Shown here piece by piece: positions 16,293 to 24,024 of a stretch of 64,000 nt of DNA. The translations under genes were made by a program, and so were the position numbers. The notes below the pieces were generated by a model, which was not told the DNA's origin, searched no databases, and saw only the letters and a list, made by a program, of their open reading frames with translations. Position 1 is the first letter of the stretch. Every line of letters starts with the position of its first letter. This DNA comes from Candidatus Intricatilinea gracilis (lineage in GTDB: Bacteria; Pseudomonadota; Gammaproteobacteria; Burkholderiales; Burkholderiaceae_C). The stretch is taken from contig JADJDQ010000002.1 of the NCBI GenBank assembly GCA_016702605.1, positions 1 to 64,000 of the forward strand. The letters run 5' to 3'.

Positions 16293-17969
16293 ATGAGGAG
16301 CCGCACAACCACCCCATCAACCCGCCAGGCAGTTGCACGAGGCGGCACCACTCGCGGCCCATCTGCCCGGCCGACCGGAAGCACACTCGGCGTGTGGGCA
16401 CTGCTTTTCTGCCTGACCGGCACGGCCACATGGGCAGGCGCACAAGCCGCTGCATCGACGCCAGGTGCAGCAGCCTCGGCCCCGGCGCCTGCCGGATCGG
16501 CCAGCGCCGCGGCCCCAGTGGAACCGGTTGCGGAGCCGACAGCAGCGCCCAGTGCTGCTGTCGGTAACGCCGCCAGTGCGCCGACATCATCACGCCCAGC
16601 CGTAGCACTGCCCGTCAAGCCAGCGCCCTCGCGCGCGACCGGGGCGTCGGCGGGACGCCAGGCGGCCACCGACGGTCCGATTCGTGCCGACGACCCCCAA
16701 CTGCTTGCCGGGCTGGCTGGCATCGAACTGGGTCGCAACAGTGCCGACAACGGCCCGGCGTCAGCGGGTGGCGTCAGCGCCCTCGAACTCGACGAGATCA
16801 AGCCCGTGTGGGACGGCGAACGTCGCGCCGCCGTGATCGATCTGCTCGACCAGTTGCGCCAGCCCGGCGCTTCTGCAGCGGTGGGTCAGGTGCTCGCCGC
16901 GCTGCAGCGGGGCGACATCAAACCCACACTCGGCTGGCTGGCCGACCGGGAAACCGCCGCGCTCGCCCGGATGCGCCGCGACCCCGGCACGACCGACCAG
17001 GTCGCCCGCTCGGCGGCGACCAGCCTGGCGCGCCAGCAAGGTGCCATGGCACTGGGTATCGACAACCAGGCGGCACTGGCGGCGTTCAGGCGCGTGGTCG
17101 AACTCGACAGCGTGGACTTCTGGAGCCATATCACCATCGGCGACTTGCTGGCCCAGGCCAACGATGCGCCCGGCAGTATCACTGCCTACCTCGCCGCAGC
17201 GACGATCCTGCGTCCGACCGCGTTGGCCGAGCCTGCGCCGGTGCAGGGCACTGCCGCAGCAGCGCCGCCAGCGTCGGGCACGGGTCTCGCCCAACGCCTG
17301 GCCTGGCAACACGCCTTGCTGCTGTGCGAGTTCCGCATGGGCGAACTGCATGCCTCGGTCGGCCAACGTGACGAGGCACTGCTGGCGTTTCAGCGATCGC
17401 TGGTGGTGGCCGAAGCCTTGCTGACGGCCGAGCCCGCCCGTCCGCAGCGGCAGTTCGAAGTCGCCACGGTCAGCGACCGAGTGGCCGACCTGCTGGCCGC
17501 ACAGAACCTCTCGGAGGAAGCACTTGCCGCACATCGGCGCAGCATGGCGCTGGCCGAGACGTTGGCAGCCAACGACCCCGAGAACGAACCACATTGGCAG
17601 TTCTATCTGACGGACAAACTCGAACACATCGCCGACCTGCAGCTGACGTTGGGCCACCCCGATCTGGCGCTGGAGAACTACCGCCGCGGTGTCGACCTGG
17701 GTGAAAAGCTGGTGACGCTGGACGTGACCAACGATGCCTGGCTGGGTAGCACGCTGAACCTGATCCTCAAGCTGGGCGGCACCGAAGGCCTGGCCCAGAC
17801 CGGCGAAGAACGCCGCCAGCTGCTGCTGCACGGGCTGGAGTTGCTGGGGCGTGTGCGCAGTGGCGAGATCTGGGACAACTCGGACGAATGGGGTGACCGT
17901 TTGCGCGAGGTGCTCAACGCCCTGCCCCATCCGAGCGACGAGGCCGAGCAGCAAGACCAGCCGCAATAG
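16293..17969 (+). CDS. Exported TPR-repeat protein
   Basis: A 558-residue protein. A long basic N-region precedes a hydrophobic export stretch (GVWALLFCLTGTATWAGAQA, about residues 33-52). An Ala/Pro/Ser-rich linker reaches about 140. The rest is helical with tetratricopeptide-like pairs, clearest at 320-480 (GELHASVGQRDEALLAFQRSL; DLQLTLGHPDLALENYRRGV). It lies 168 bp after the cytochrome gene on the same strand and ends 63 bp before the convergent livF stop. It is likely a periplasmic scaffold for the preceding proteins. ATG 16293 was chosen; the frame opens at 16131, but those residues lack signal-peptide character. Confidence 0.82.
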   Translation: MRSRTTTPSTRQAVARGGTTRGPSARPTGSTLGVWALLFCLTGTATWAGAQAAASTPGAAASAPAPAGSASAAAPVEPVAEPTAAPSAAVGNAASAPTSSRPAVALPVKPAPSRATGASAGRQAATDGPIRADDPQLLAGLAGIELGRNSADNGPASAGGVSALELDEIKPVWDGERRAAVIDLLDQLRQPGASAAVGQVLAALQRGDIKPTLGWLADRETAALARMRRDPGTTDQVARSAATSLARQQGAMALGIDNQAALAAFRRVVELDSVDFWSHITIGDLLAQANDAPGSITAYLAAATILRPTALAEPAPVQGTAAAAPPASGTGLAQRLAWQHALLLCEFRMGELHASVGQRDEALLAFQRSLVVAEALLTAEPARPQRQFEVATVSDRVADLLAAQNLSEEALAAHRRSMALAETLAANDPENEPHWQFYLTDKLEHIADLQLTLGHPDLALENYRRGVDLGEKLVTLDVTNDAWLGSTLNLILKLGGTEGLAQTGEERRQLLLHGLELLGRVRSGEIWDNSDEWGDRLREVLNALPHPSDEAEQQDQPQ

Positions 17970-17981
17970 CTCAGCGCCGCG

Positions 17982-18019
17982 GCCGCAGGCGGGGGCCAGC
18001 TCGCGCCGCGGCCTGCGGC
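17982..18019. repeat. GC-rich inverted repeat between convergent genes
   Basis: GCCGCAGGC (17982-17990) and GCCTGCGGC (18011-18019) could pair with a 20-base loop between the TPR and livF stop codons. There is no T-tract on either side, so it may only weakly assist termination. Confidence 0.35.
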
Positions 18020-18032
18020 GCACTCGCGAGGG

Positions 18033-18749
18033 TCATTCGCCCAGGTAGGCGGCACGAACCTTCGGGTCGGCGAGCAGATCCTGACCGTTGCCGGTCATGG
18101 TGATCAGACCCGACTCCATCACATAGCCGCGGCTGGCGATCGACAGCGCCCGGCTGGCGTTTTGCTCGACCAGCAGGATGGTCACGCCGCGGCCGTGGAT
18201 GTCGTTCACGACCTCGAAGATCTTGTCGACCATGATGGGTGACAGGCCCATGCTGGGCTCGTCCAGCAGCAGCACCTTGGGCTTGGCCATCAGGGCGCGG
18301 CCCATGGCCAGCATCTGCTGTTCACCGCCGGACATGGTGCCGGCGAGCTGGTCGCGCCGCTCCTTCAGGCGCGGGAAGATCTCGAACACCTTGTCGATGT
18401 CGGCGTCGATCTCGTTGTCCTTGCGGATGTAGGCGCCCATCTGCAGGTTCTCGACGATGGTCATGCGTGTGAAGGTGCCACGACCTTCGGGCACCATCAC
18501 CAGGCCTTGTTTGGCCAGGTCCCAGGCGCCCTGGCCACGGATGCTGCGACCCATGTATTCGATGTCGCCATCGGCCACCGGCTGGATGCCGGTGACGGCC
18601 TTGAGTGTGGTGGTCTTGCCGGCGCCGTTGGCGCCGATCAGGCTGACCAGTTCACCGCTACGGACTTCGAGGCTCACACCCTTGACGGCCTGGATGCCGC
18701 CGTAGGCCACCTTGAGGCCCTTGATGCTGAGCAGGACTTGTTCTGCCAT
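18033..18749 (-). CDS. livF: Branched-chain amino-acid-type ABC transporter ATPase LivF
   Basis: A 238-residue ATPase with Walker A GANGAGKTTT, signature MSGGEQQML and Walker B VLLLDEPSMGL, the standard LivF length. It is last in a minus-strand livH-livM-livG-livF order, 23 bp after livG. It energises import of branched-chain amino acids or related amides together with LivG and the LivHM channel. The substrate cannot be fixed from the sequence because no binding protein is encoded with it. Confidence 0.95.
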   Translation of the reverse strand: MAEQVLLSIKGLKVAYGGIQAVKGVSLEVRSGELVSLIGANGAGKTTTLKAVTGIQPVADGDIEYMGRSIRGQGAWDLAKQGLVMVPEGRGTFTRMTIVENLQMGAYIRKDNEIDADIDKVFEIFPRLKERRDQLAGTMSGGEQQMLAMGRALMAKPKVLLLDEPSMGLSPIMVDKIFEVVNDIHGRGVTILLVEQNASRALSIASRGYVMESGLITMTGNGQDLLADPKVRAAYLGE

Positions 18750-18772
18750 GTTCTATCGCTCCTGCTTGGTCT

Positions 18773-19579
18773 TCAATGCGGCTTGTGGCCGGCGCCGAGG
18801 TAGGCCTCGATCACCTTGTCGTTGCGCTGCACTTCGTGCGGCGTGCCTTCGGCGATCTGCTTGCCGTAGTCGAGCACGGTGACGCGGTCACACAGGCCCA
18901 TCACGAGTTTGACGTCGTGTTCGATCAGCAGGATGGTGCGGCCGTCGCGGCGGATCTGGTCGATCAGGTCGCGCAGCACCACCTTCTCGGTGGCATTCAT
19001 GCCGGCCGCGGGTTCATCGAGGGCGATGAGTTGTGGATCGGTGGCCAGGGCTCGGGCGATCTCGAGGCGGCGCTGGTCGCCGTAACTCAGCGTGCGGGCC
19101 TTGAACGACGCGTATTTGCCGATGCCGACGTAGTCGAGCAGCTCTTGCGCACGTTGTGCAATCGCTGCTTCTTCGGCCTTGAAACTGGCGGTGCGAAAGA
19201 TCGCGCCGACCAGGCCCGAATGAGTGCGCACATGGCGCCCGACCATCACGTTCTCGAGCGCCGTCATCTCGGGAAACAGGCGGATGTTCTGGAATGTGCG
19301 TGCGATGCCGGCCTTGGCCACTTCGTGCACCGCCGTGGGCTGGTAGGGTTTGCCGGCCAACTCGAAGGTGCCGCCGTCGGGCGTGTACAGGCCCGTCAGC
19401 ACGTTGAAGAAGGTGGTCTTGCCGGCGCCGTTGGGGCCGATCAGGCCGTAGACCTGGCCGCGCAGGATACGAATGCCCACATCGGACAAGGCCTGCAGAC
19501 CACCGAAGCGTTTGGACACGCCACTGACGTCGAGAACCTTGTCACCGACCGTGCCGCTGCTGGTATTGCTTGTGCTCAT
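18773..19579 (-). CDS. livG: ABC transporter ATPase LivG
   Basis: A 268-residue ATPase with Walker A GPNGAGKTTF, signature LSYGDQRRLE and Walker B LIALDEPAAGMN, ending in the LivG C-terminal segment (AEGTPHEVQRNDKVIEAYLG). ATG 19579 was chosen: the frame opens to 19645, but the extra residues overlap the end of livM and look non-native. It partners LivF on the cytoplasmic face of the LivHM permease. Confidence 0.95.
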   Translation of the reverse strand: MSTSNTSSGTVGDKVLDVSGVSKRFGGLQALSDVGIRILRGQVYGLIGPNGAGKTTFFNVLTGLYTPDGGTFELAGKPYQPTAVHEVAKAGIARTFQNIRLFPEMTALENVMVGRHVRTHSGLVGAIFRTASFKAEEAAIAQRAQELLDYVGIGKYASFKARTLSYGDQRRLEIARALATDPQLIALDEPAAGMNATEKVVLRDLIDQIRRDGRTILLIEHDVKLVMGLCDRVTVLDYGKQIAEGTPHEVQRNDKVIEAYLGAGHKPH

Positions 19580-19592
19580 GTTGTGCTCGTGT

Positions 19593-20675
19593 TCACTTGG
19601 GTTGTGGTGCAGCCTTGCCGTGTTCGGGCGAAGGCCACAAGCCACGCGGACGCATCAGCATGATGGTGATCATCGCCAGCGCGATGAGCAACTGGCGCAG
19701 GATGGCGGCATCGAGACGGCCATCGGTGTACTGCTGGAAGTCACCCGCCACGTAGCGCAGCACCTCGGGCAAGGCCGACAGCAGCAAGGCGCCGAGGATG
19801 ACACCCGGCAGATGGCCCAGACCCCCCAGCACCACCATGGCGACGATCATGACCGACTCCATCAGGGTGAAGGACTCGGGCGAGATGAAGCCCTGGAAGG
19901 CACCGAACATGGCGCCGGACACACCACCGAAGGTGGCGCCCATGCCGAAGGCCAGCAACTTGAGATTGCGTGTGTTCAGGCCCATGGCCTTGGCGGCAAT
20001 CTCGTCTTCGCGGATGGCCATCCAGGCTCGACCGATACGCGAGTTCTCGAGCCGGTGGCAGATGATCACGCTGAACACGACCAGCACCAGGAACAGGTAG
20101 TAGTACATCGCCACCGAGGGCACGGTGAAGCCGAACACGTCCAGGCTCTTGCCGAAGCTGAAGCCGAAGAAGTTCATCGGGTCGATCTGACTGATGCCGC
20201 GCGGCCCGTTGGTGATGTTGATGGGCGACTCGAGGTTGTTCATGAACACCCGGATGATTTCGCCGAAGCCCAGCGTCACGATGGCCAGGTAGTCACCACG
20301 CAGCTTGAGCGTGGGCGCACCGAGCAACACACCGGCCGTGGCCGCGACCACCGCCGCCAGAGGGATCACGACCCAGATGGGGATGTGTAAACCGTCAGGA
20401 AACCAGGCCTTGAGTGTCTCGAAGTGGTCGGTGAGGTGGGGTGACGCGAGCAGGGCGTACATGTAGGCGCCGACCGCATAGAAGGCCACGTAGCCCAGGT
20501 CGAGCAGGCCGGCGTAACCGACCACGATGTTGAGGCCCAGAGCCAGCAACACGTAGAGCAGGGCCAGCGCCATGATGCGCACCCAGCCCTGGCCGAACTG
20601 CGCGGCCACCAGTGGCAGGGCAAACAGCGCGAGAGCCGCGAACAGAAAGACGATGATGCGTTTTTGCTTTTCCAT
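19593..20675 (-). CDS. livM: ABC transporter permease LivM
   Basis: A 360-residue inner-membrane permease with about eight to ten hydrophobic helices and the characteristic LivM stretch LKLRGDYLAIVTLGFGEIIR. It lies 17 bp after livH and 13 bp before livG. It forms half of the translocation pore with LivH. Length and motifs are normal for the family. Confidence 0.95.
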   Translation of the reverse strand: MEKQKRIIVFLFAALALFALPLVAAQFGQGWVRIMALALLYVLLALGLNIVVGYAGLLDLGYVAFYAVGAYMYALLASPHLTDHFETLKAWFPDGLHIPIWVVIPLAAVVAATAGVLLGAPTLKLRGDYLAIVTLGFGEIIRVFMNNLESPINITNGPRGISQIDPMNFFGFSFGKSLDVFGFTVPSVAMYYYLFLVLVVFSVIICHRLENSRIGRAWMAIREDEIAAKAMGLNTRNLKLLAFGMGATFGGVSGAMFGAFQGFISPESFTLMESVMIVAMVVLGGLGHLPGVILGALLLSALPEVLRYVAGDFQQYTDGRLDAAILRQLLIALAMITIMLMRPRGLWPSPEHGKAAPQPK

Positions 20676-20692
20676 GTGAGATCTCCCCAGGC

Positions 20693-21622
20693 TCAGGCGC
20701 GATCGGCCACACGTTCACCCATCAAGCCCGACGGCCTGAGCGTGAGCACGAGGATGAGGACGACGAAGGCGAAGATCTCGACATACTGGCTGCCGAACAC
20801 GCCGCCCGTGAGCTGGCCGAGATAACCCGCACCGATGGCTTCGATTAGCCCCAACAGCACACCTCCGACCATGGCGCCGGCCAGATTGCCGATGCCGCCG
20901 AACACCGCGGCGGTAAAGGCCTTGAGGCCCGGCAGGAAGCCCATCGAGTGTTGCACCGTGCCGTAGTTGGACGCCCACATGATGCCGGCCAGCGCCGCCA
21001 GCGCGGCACCGATGATGAAGGTGGCGGAGATGATGTGGTCGGGTCGCACGCCCATCAGGCCGGCAACACGCGGGTTCTCTGCCGTGGCGCGCATGGCGCG
21101 TCCGAGCTTGGTCTTGTTGACCAGGTACATCAGGCCGGCCAGCACGATCACGGTCACGACCAGGATGCAGATCTGCGTCAGGGTGATGACGGGGCCGTCC
21201 TCCCACAGGTTGTAGACCTCGAAGGGCAACAGCTGCGGATAAGGCTTGGGATTGGGCTTCCAGATGATCATGGCCAGCGTCTGCAGCAGCAGACTCATGC
21301 CCATGGCGGTGATCAGTGGTGCCAGCCGTGGCGCGTTGCGCAAGGGCCGATAGGCGATCTTCTCGATGGTGTAGTTCAGAAGTGAACACGCCACCGTGGC
21401 GACGAGCAACGAGACGATGAGCAGCATCCAGCCCGGCATCACGTCCTTGGGCACCGAGGTGGCCACGGTCCAACTGACCATGGCGCCCACCATCAACACT
21501 TCACCATGGGCAAAGTTGATCAGGCTGATGATGCCGTAGACCATCGTGTAGCCCAGCGCCACGAGCGCATACATGCTGCCCAGCACCAGACCGTTGATGA
21601 TCTGTTGTACGAAGATATCCAT
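20693..21622 (-). CDS. livH: ABC transporter permease LivH
   Basis: A 309-residue permease beginning MDIFVQQIINGLVLGSMYAL, a classic LivH N-terminus with GIISLINFAHGEVLM following. The frame extends to 21868, but ATG 21622 fits the family. It is first in the four-gene transporter operon. The 266-bp stretch upstream separates it from rarA and should hold the operon promoter. No livK lies on either side. Confidence 0.95.
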   Translation of the reverse strand: MDIFVQQIINGLVLGSMYALVALGYTMVYGIISLINFAHGEVLMVGAMVSWTVATSVPKDVMPGWMLLIVSLLVATVACSLLNYTIEKIAYRPLRNAPRLAPLITAMGMSLLLQTLAMIIWKPNPKPYPQLLPFEVYNLWEDGPVITLTQICILVVTVIVLAGLMYLVNKTKLGRAMRATAENPRVAGLMGVRPDHIISATFIIGAALAALAGIMWASNYGTVQHSMGFLPGLKAFTAAVFGGIGNLAGAMVGGVLLGLIEAIGAGYLGQLTGGVFGSQYVEIFAFVVLILVLTLRPSGLMGERVADRA

Positions 21623-21888
21623 CCAATCGTCTCCAGTTGCGCGGTCGACAGCCGCCGACCCGCCTTGTTTTGAGGCGGCAACTCGTGGCTGCCACCGATG
21701 ACTCGCAACGCTTGTGCCACGTCGACGCCCTGCACTGACGTCCTTCTGGAACGCTGCAGGGCCGCGACTGGTCGATGTGGCCTTGCCCCGCACCGCCACG
21801 GGGCGGCGGGATTGTAGGCGGGGGGTTACAGCGCAAACCTCGTGTATTCCAGTGCTTGCGCCGAGCAAGCTGCGCCGCTAGTGCGCCT

Positions 21889-23343
21889 TCACGAAGCTTT
21901 CTTCGCTGCCTCGTCGAGCCGGCGCAACTCGGCGAGCTTGTCGGCGATCTTGATCTCCAGACCACGTGCCACAGGTGCGTAGAAACGCGGAGCCGGGTCG
22001 AGTGCCTCGGGGAAGTAGGACTCACCTGCCGCATACCCATCGGCCTCGTCGTGGGCATATCGGTAGTCGCGGCCGTAGTCGAGCGACTTCATCAGCCTGG
22101 TCGGCGCATTGCGCAGGTGCAAAGGCACCGGGCGGGTGCCATCCTGCGCAACAAAGGCCCGCACCGCCTTGAAGGCCTTGTAGACCGCGTTCGACTTGGG
22201 TGCCATGGCCAGGTAGACCAAGGCCTGAGCCAGTGCCAGTTCACCTTCGGGTGAGCCCAGGCGCTCGTAGGTCTCGACCGCGTCGAGCGTGAGGCGCAGC
22301 GCACGCGGGTCGGCCAGGCCGATGTCCTCACTGGCCATACGCACCAGGCGGCGGCCGATGTAGCGCGCGTCCACGCCGCCATCGAGCATGCGCGCAAACC
22401 AGTACAGCGCAGCATCCGGGTTGCTGCCGCGCACCGACTTGTGCAGCGCCGAGATGGTGTCGTAGAACTGCTCGCCGCCCTTGTCGTAGCGCCGCAGTTG
22501 GGCACCCAGGCAACGTTCGAGTGCAGGTTCGTCGATCACCGCCGTCGGCCCGAGCATGCGCACCAGGTTCTCGTAGGTGTTGAGCAGACGCCGGGCATCA
22601 CCGTCGGCATAGGCGATCAGGCGTGTGGCTGCGGAAGCTTCGGGTGCAACGGTGCCCATCGACGCCACGGCACGCGCGAGCAGTTCGGCCTGATCACCGT
22701 CCGACATGGGCGTGAGCACATGCACCGTGGCGCGCGACAGCAGCGCCGAGTTGACCTCGAACGACGGGTTCTCGGTGGTGGCACCGATGAAGGTGAACAG
22801 GCCGGATTCGACGTGTGGCAGGAAGGCATCCTGCTGCGCCTTGTTGAAACGGTGCACCTCGTCGACGAAGACGATGCAGCGTCGCCCCTGCGCCTGGCCG
22901 ACCCGCGCCTGCTCGACCGCGTCGCGGATGTCCTTGACACCACCAAGCACCGCAGAGATGGGGATGAACAGGGCATCGAAGGCATCGGCCATCAGCCGCG
23001 CCAGCGTGGTCTTGCCCACACCCGGAGGGCCCCACAGGATCATCGAGTGAGCCCGCCCTGAATCGAAGGCCACCCGCAGCGGCTTGCCCGCACCGAGCAG
23101 GTCGCGCTGACCGATCACCTCGTCGATGTGGCGCGGGCGCAGCCGTTCGGCCAGCGGCGCATCGAGACCAGGGGAGTGCGATGGGTCGCCACCTGCGGTC
23201 GGACCGTCGTGCTCGGCGGCATGGACCGAATGGGCCCGCTGCGTCAGGCCTTCATGCAACACATCTCGCGAGGTCGATGCCGCCGAGGACCCCGCGCGGC
23301 GCGGCGCGGGGGCGTCGATCTCGTCGCCGAAAAGATCCGCCAT
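21889..23343 (-). CDS. rarA: Replication-associated recombination ATPase RarA (MgsA)
   Basis: A 484-residue AAA+ ATPase: Walker A GPPGVGKTTLA, Walker B CIVFVDEVHRF, sensor 1 GATTENPSFE, and the RarA C-terminal tetramerisation region. It acts at stalled replication forks with single-strand binding protein. The first 60 residues are a low-complexity extension compared with the usual length of about 450. It follows lolA by 26 bp, so ftsK-lolA-rarA is probably one transcript. Confidence 0.95.
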   Translation of the reverse strand: MADLFGDEIDAPAPRRAGSSAASTSRDVLHEGLTQRAHSVHAAEHDGPTAGGDPSHSPGLDAPLAERLRPRHIDEVIGQRDLLGAGKPLRVAFDSGRAHSMILWGPPGVGKTTLARLMADAFDALFIPISAVLGGVKDIRDAVEQARVGQAQGRRCIVFVDEVHRFNKAQQDAFLPHVESGLFTFIGATTENPSFEVNSALLSRATVHVLTPMSDGDQAELLARAVASMGTVAPEASAATRLIAYADGDARRLLNTYENLVRMLGPTAVIDEPALERCLGAQLRRYDKGGEQFYDTISALHKSVRGSNPDAALYWFARMLDGGVDARYIGRRLVRMASEDIGLADPRALRLTLDAVETYERLGSPEGELALAQALVYLAMAPKSNAVYKAFKAVRAFVAQDGTRPVPLHLRNAPTRLMKSLDYGRDYRYAHDEADGYAAGESYFPEALDPAPRFYAPVARGLEIKIADKLAELRRLDEAAKKAS

Positions 23344-23369
23344 GGCTGGGCCGGTCGAGGCTCAGCGCG

Positions 23370-24017
23370 TCACTGGTTCAGCACGTCGGCGCCGGCCGGC
23401 GGCTTGTACTGGAAGCGCTGCAGTGAAATGGCCGCGTTGGCCTCGACGCGGCTGAAGTCCAGGCGCGAACGCTGGCCGAAGCCGTCGACGATGTCGAGCG
23501 CCGCCAGGTCGTTGCCGCGCCAGCCCAGGCGAAGCGTGCGCAGATTGCCTTCCTTGCTGCGCGGTGTGGCCAGCACCCACTGCAGTCCACCTTCATCGGG
23601 CTGTGCAGTCAGCGTGAAATCACGTTCGATCGAGTTGCCGGCCAGCAGTGCAGCCGGTGTGGCACCCAGCGCCTGATCGTAGTTGCGCACCGTCACCTGG
23701 TTGAGGTCGGCGTCGTACAGCCAGACCTTGCGCCCATCGGCCACGATGGTCTGCTCGAAGGGTTTGGTGTAGTCGAAGCGGAAGTTGTTGGGCCGCTGGA
23801 ACTCGAAGGTACCGGATGCCGACTTCTTCTTGGCCCCATCGGGTGAGGTCACCACCTGGCTGAAGCTGGCGCGCGCGGACTTGACGTCCTGCACGAAACG
23901 CTTGAGGGCATCGACACCATCGGCTTGCGCCGAGGTCGCCACGCCAGCCAGCACCAGCAAGGGTGTGAACAGGCGCAGGGTGATGACGCGATGGCGCTTG
24001 GGGGAAATGAGGTGCAC
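23370..24017 (-). CDS. lolA: Outer-membrane lipoprotein carrier LolA
   Basis: A 215-residue periplasmic chaperone that shuttles lipoproteins from LolCDE to LolB. After a signal peptide (LRLFTPLLVLAGVATSAQA) it shows the LolA pattern: LKRFVQDVKSARASFSQVV, FRFDYTKPFEQTIVADG and KVWLYDADLNQVTVR. No ATG is suitably placed. GTG 24017, 8 bp after the ftsK stop with AGGAAG upstream, gives the normal length. Gene order ftsK-lolA-rarA is the common betaproteobacterial arrangement. Confidence 0.92.
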   Translation of the reverse strand: MHLISPKRHRVITLRLFTPLLVLAGVATSAQADGVDALKRFVQDVKSARASFSQVVTSPDGAKKKSASGTFEFQRPNNFRFDYTKPFEQTIVADGRKVWLYDADLNQVTVRNYDQALGATPAALLAGNSIERDFTLTAQPDEGGLQWVLATPRSKEGNLRTLRLGWRGNDLAALDIVDGFGQRSRLDFSRVEANAAISLQRFQYKPPAGADVLNQ

Positions 24018-24024
24018 GGTGTGT

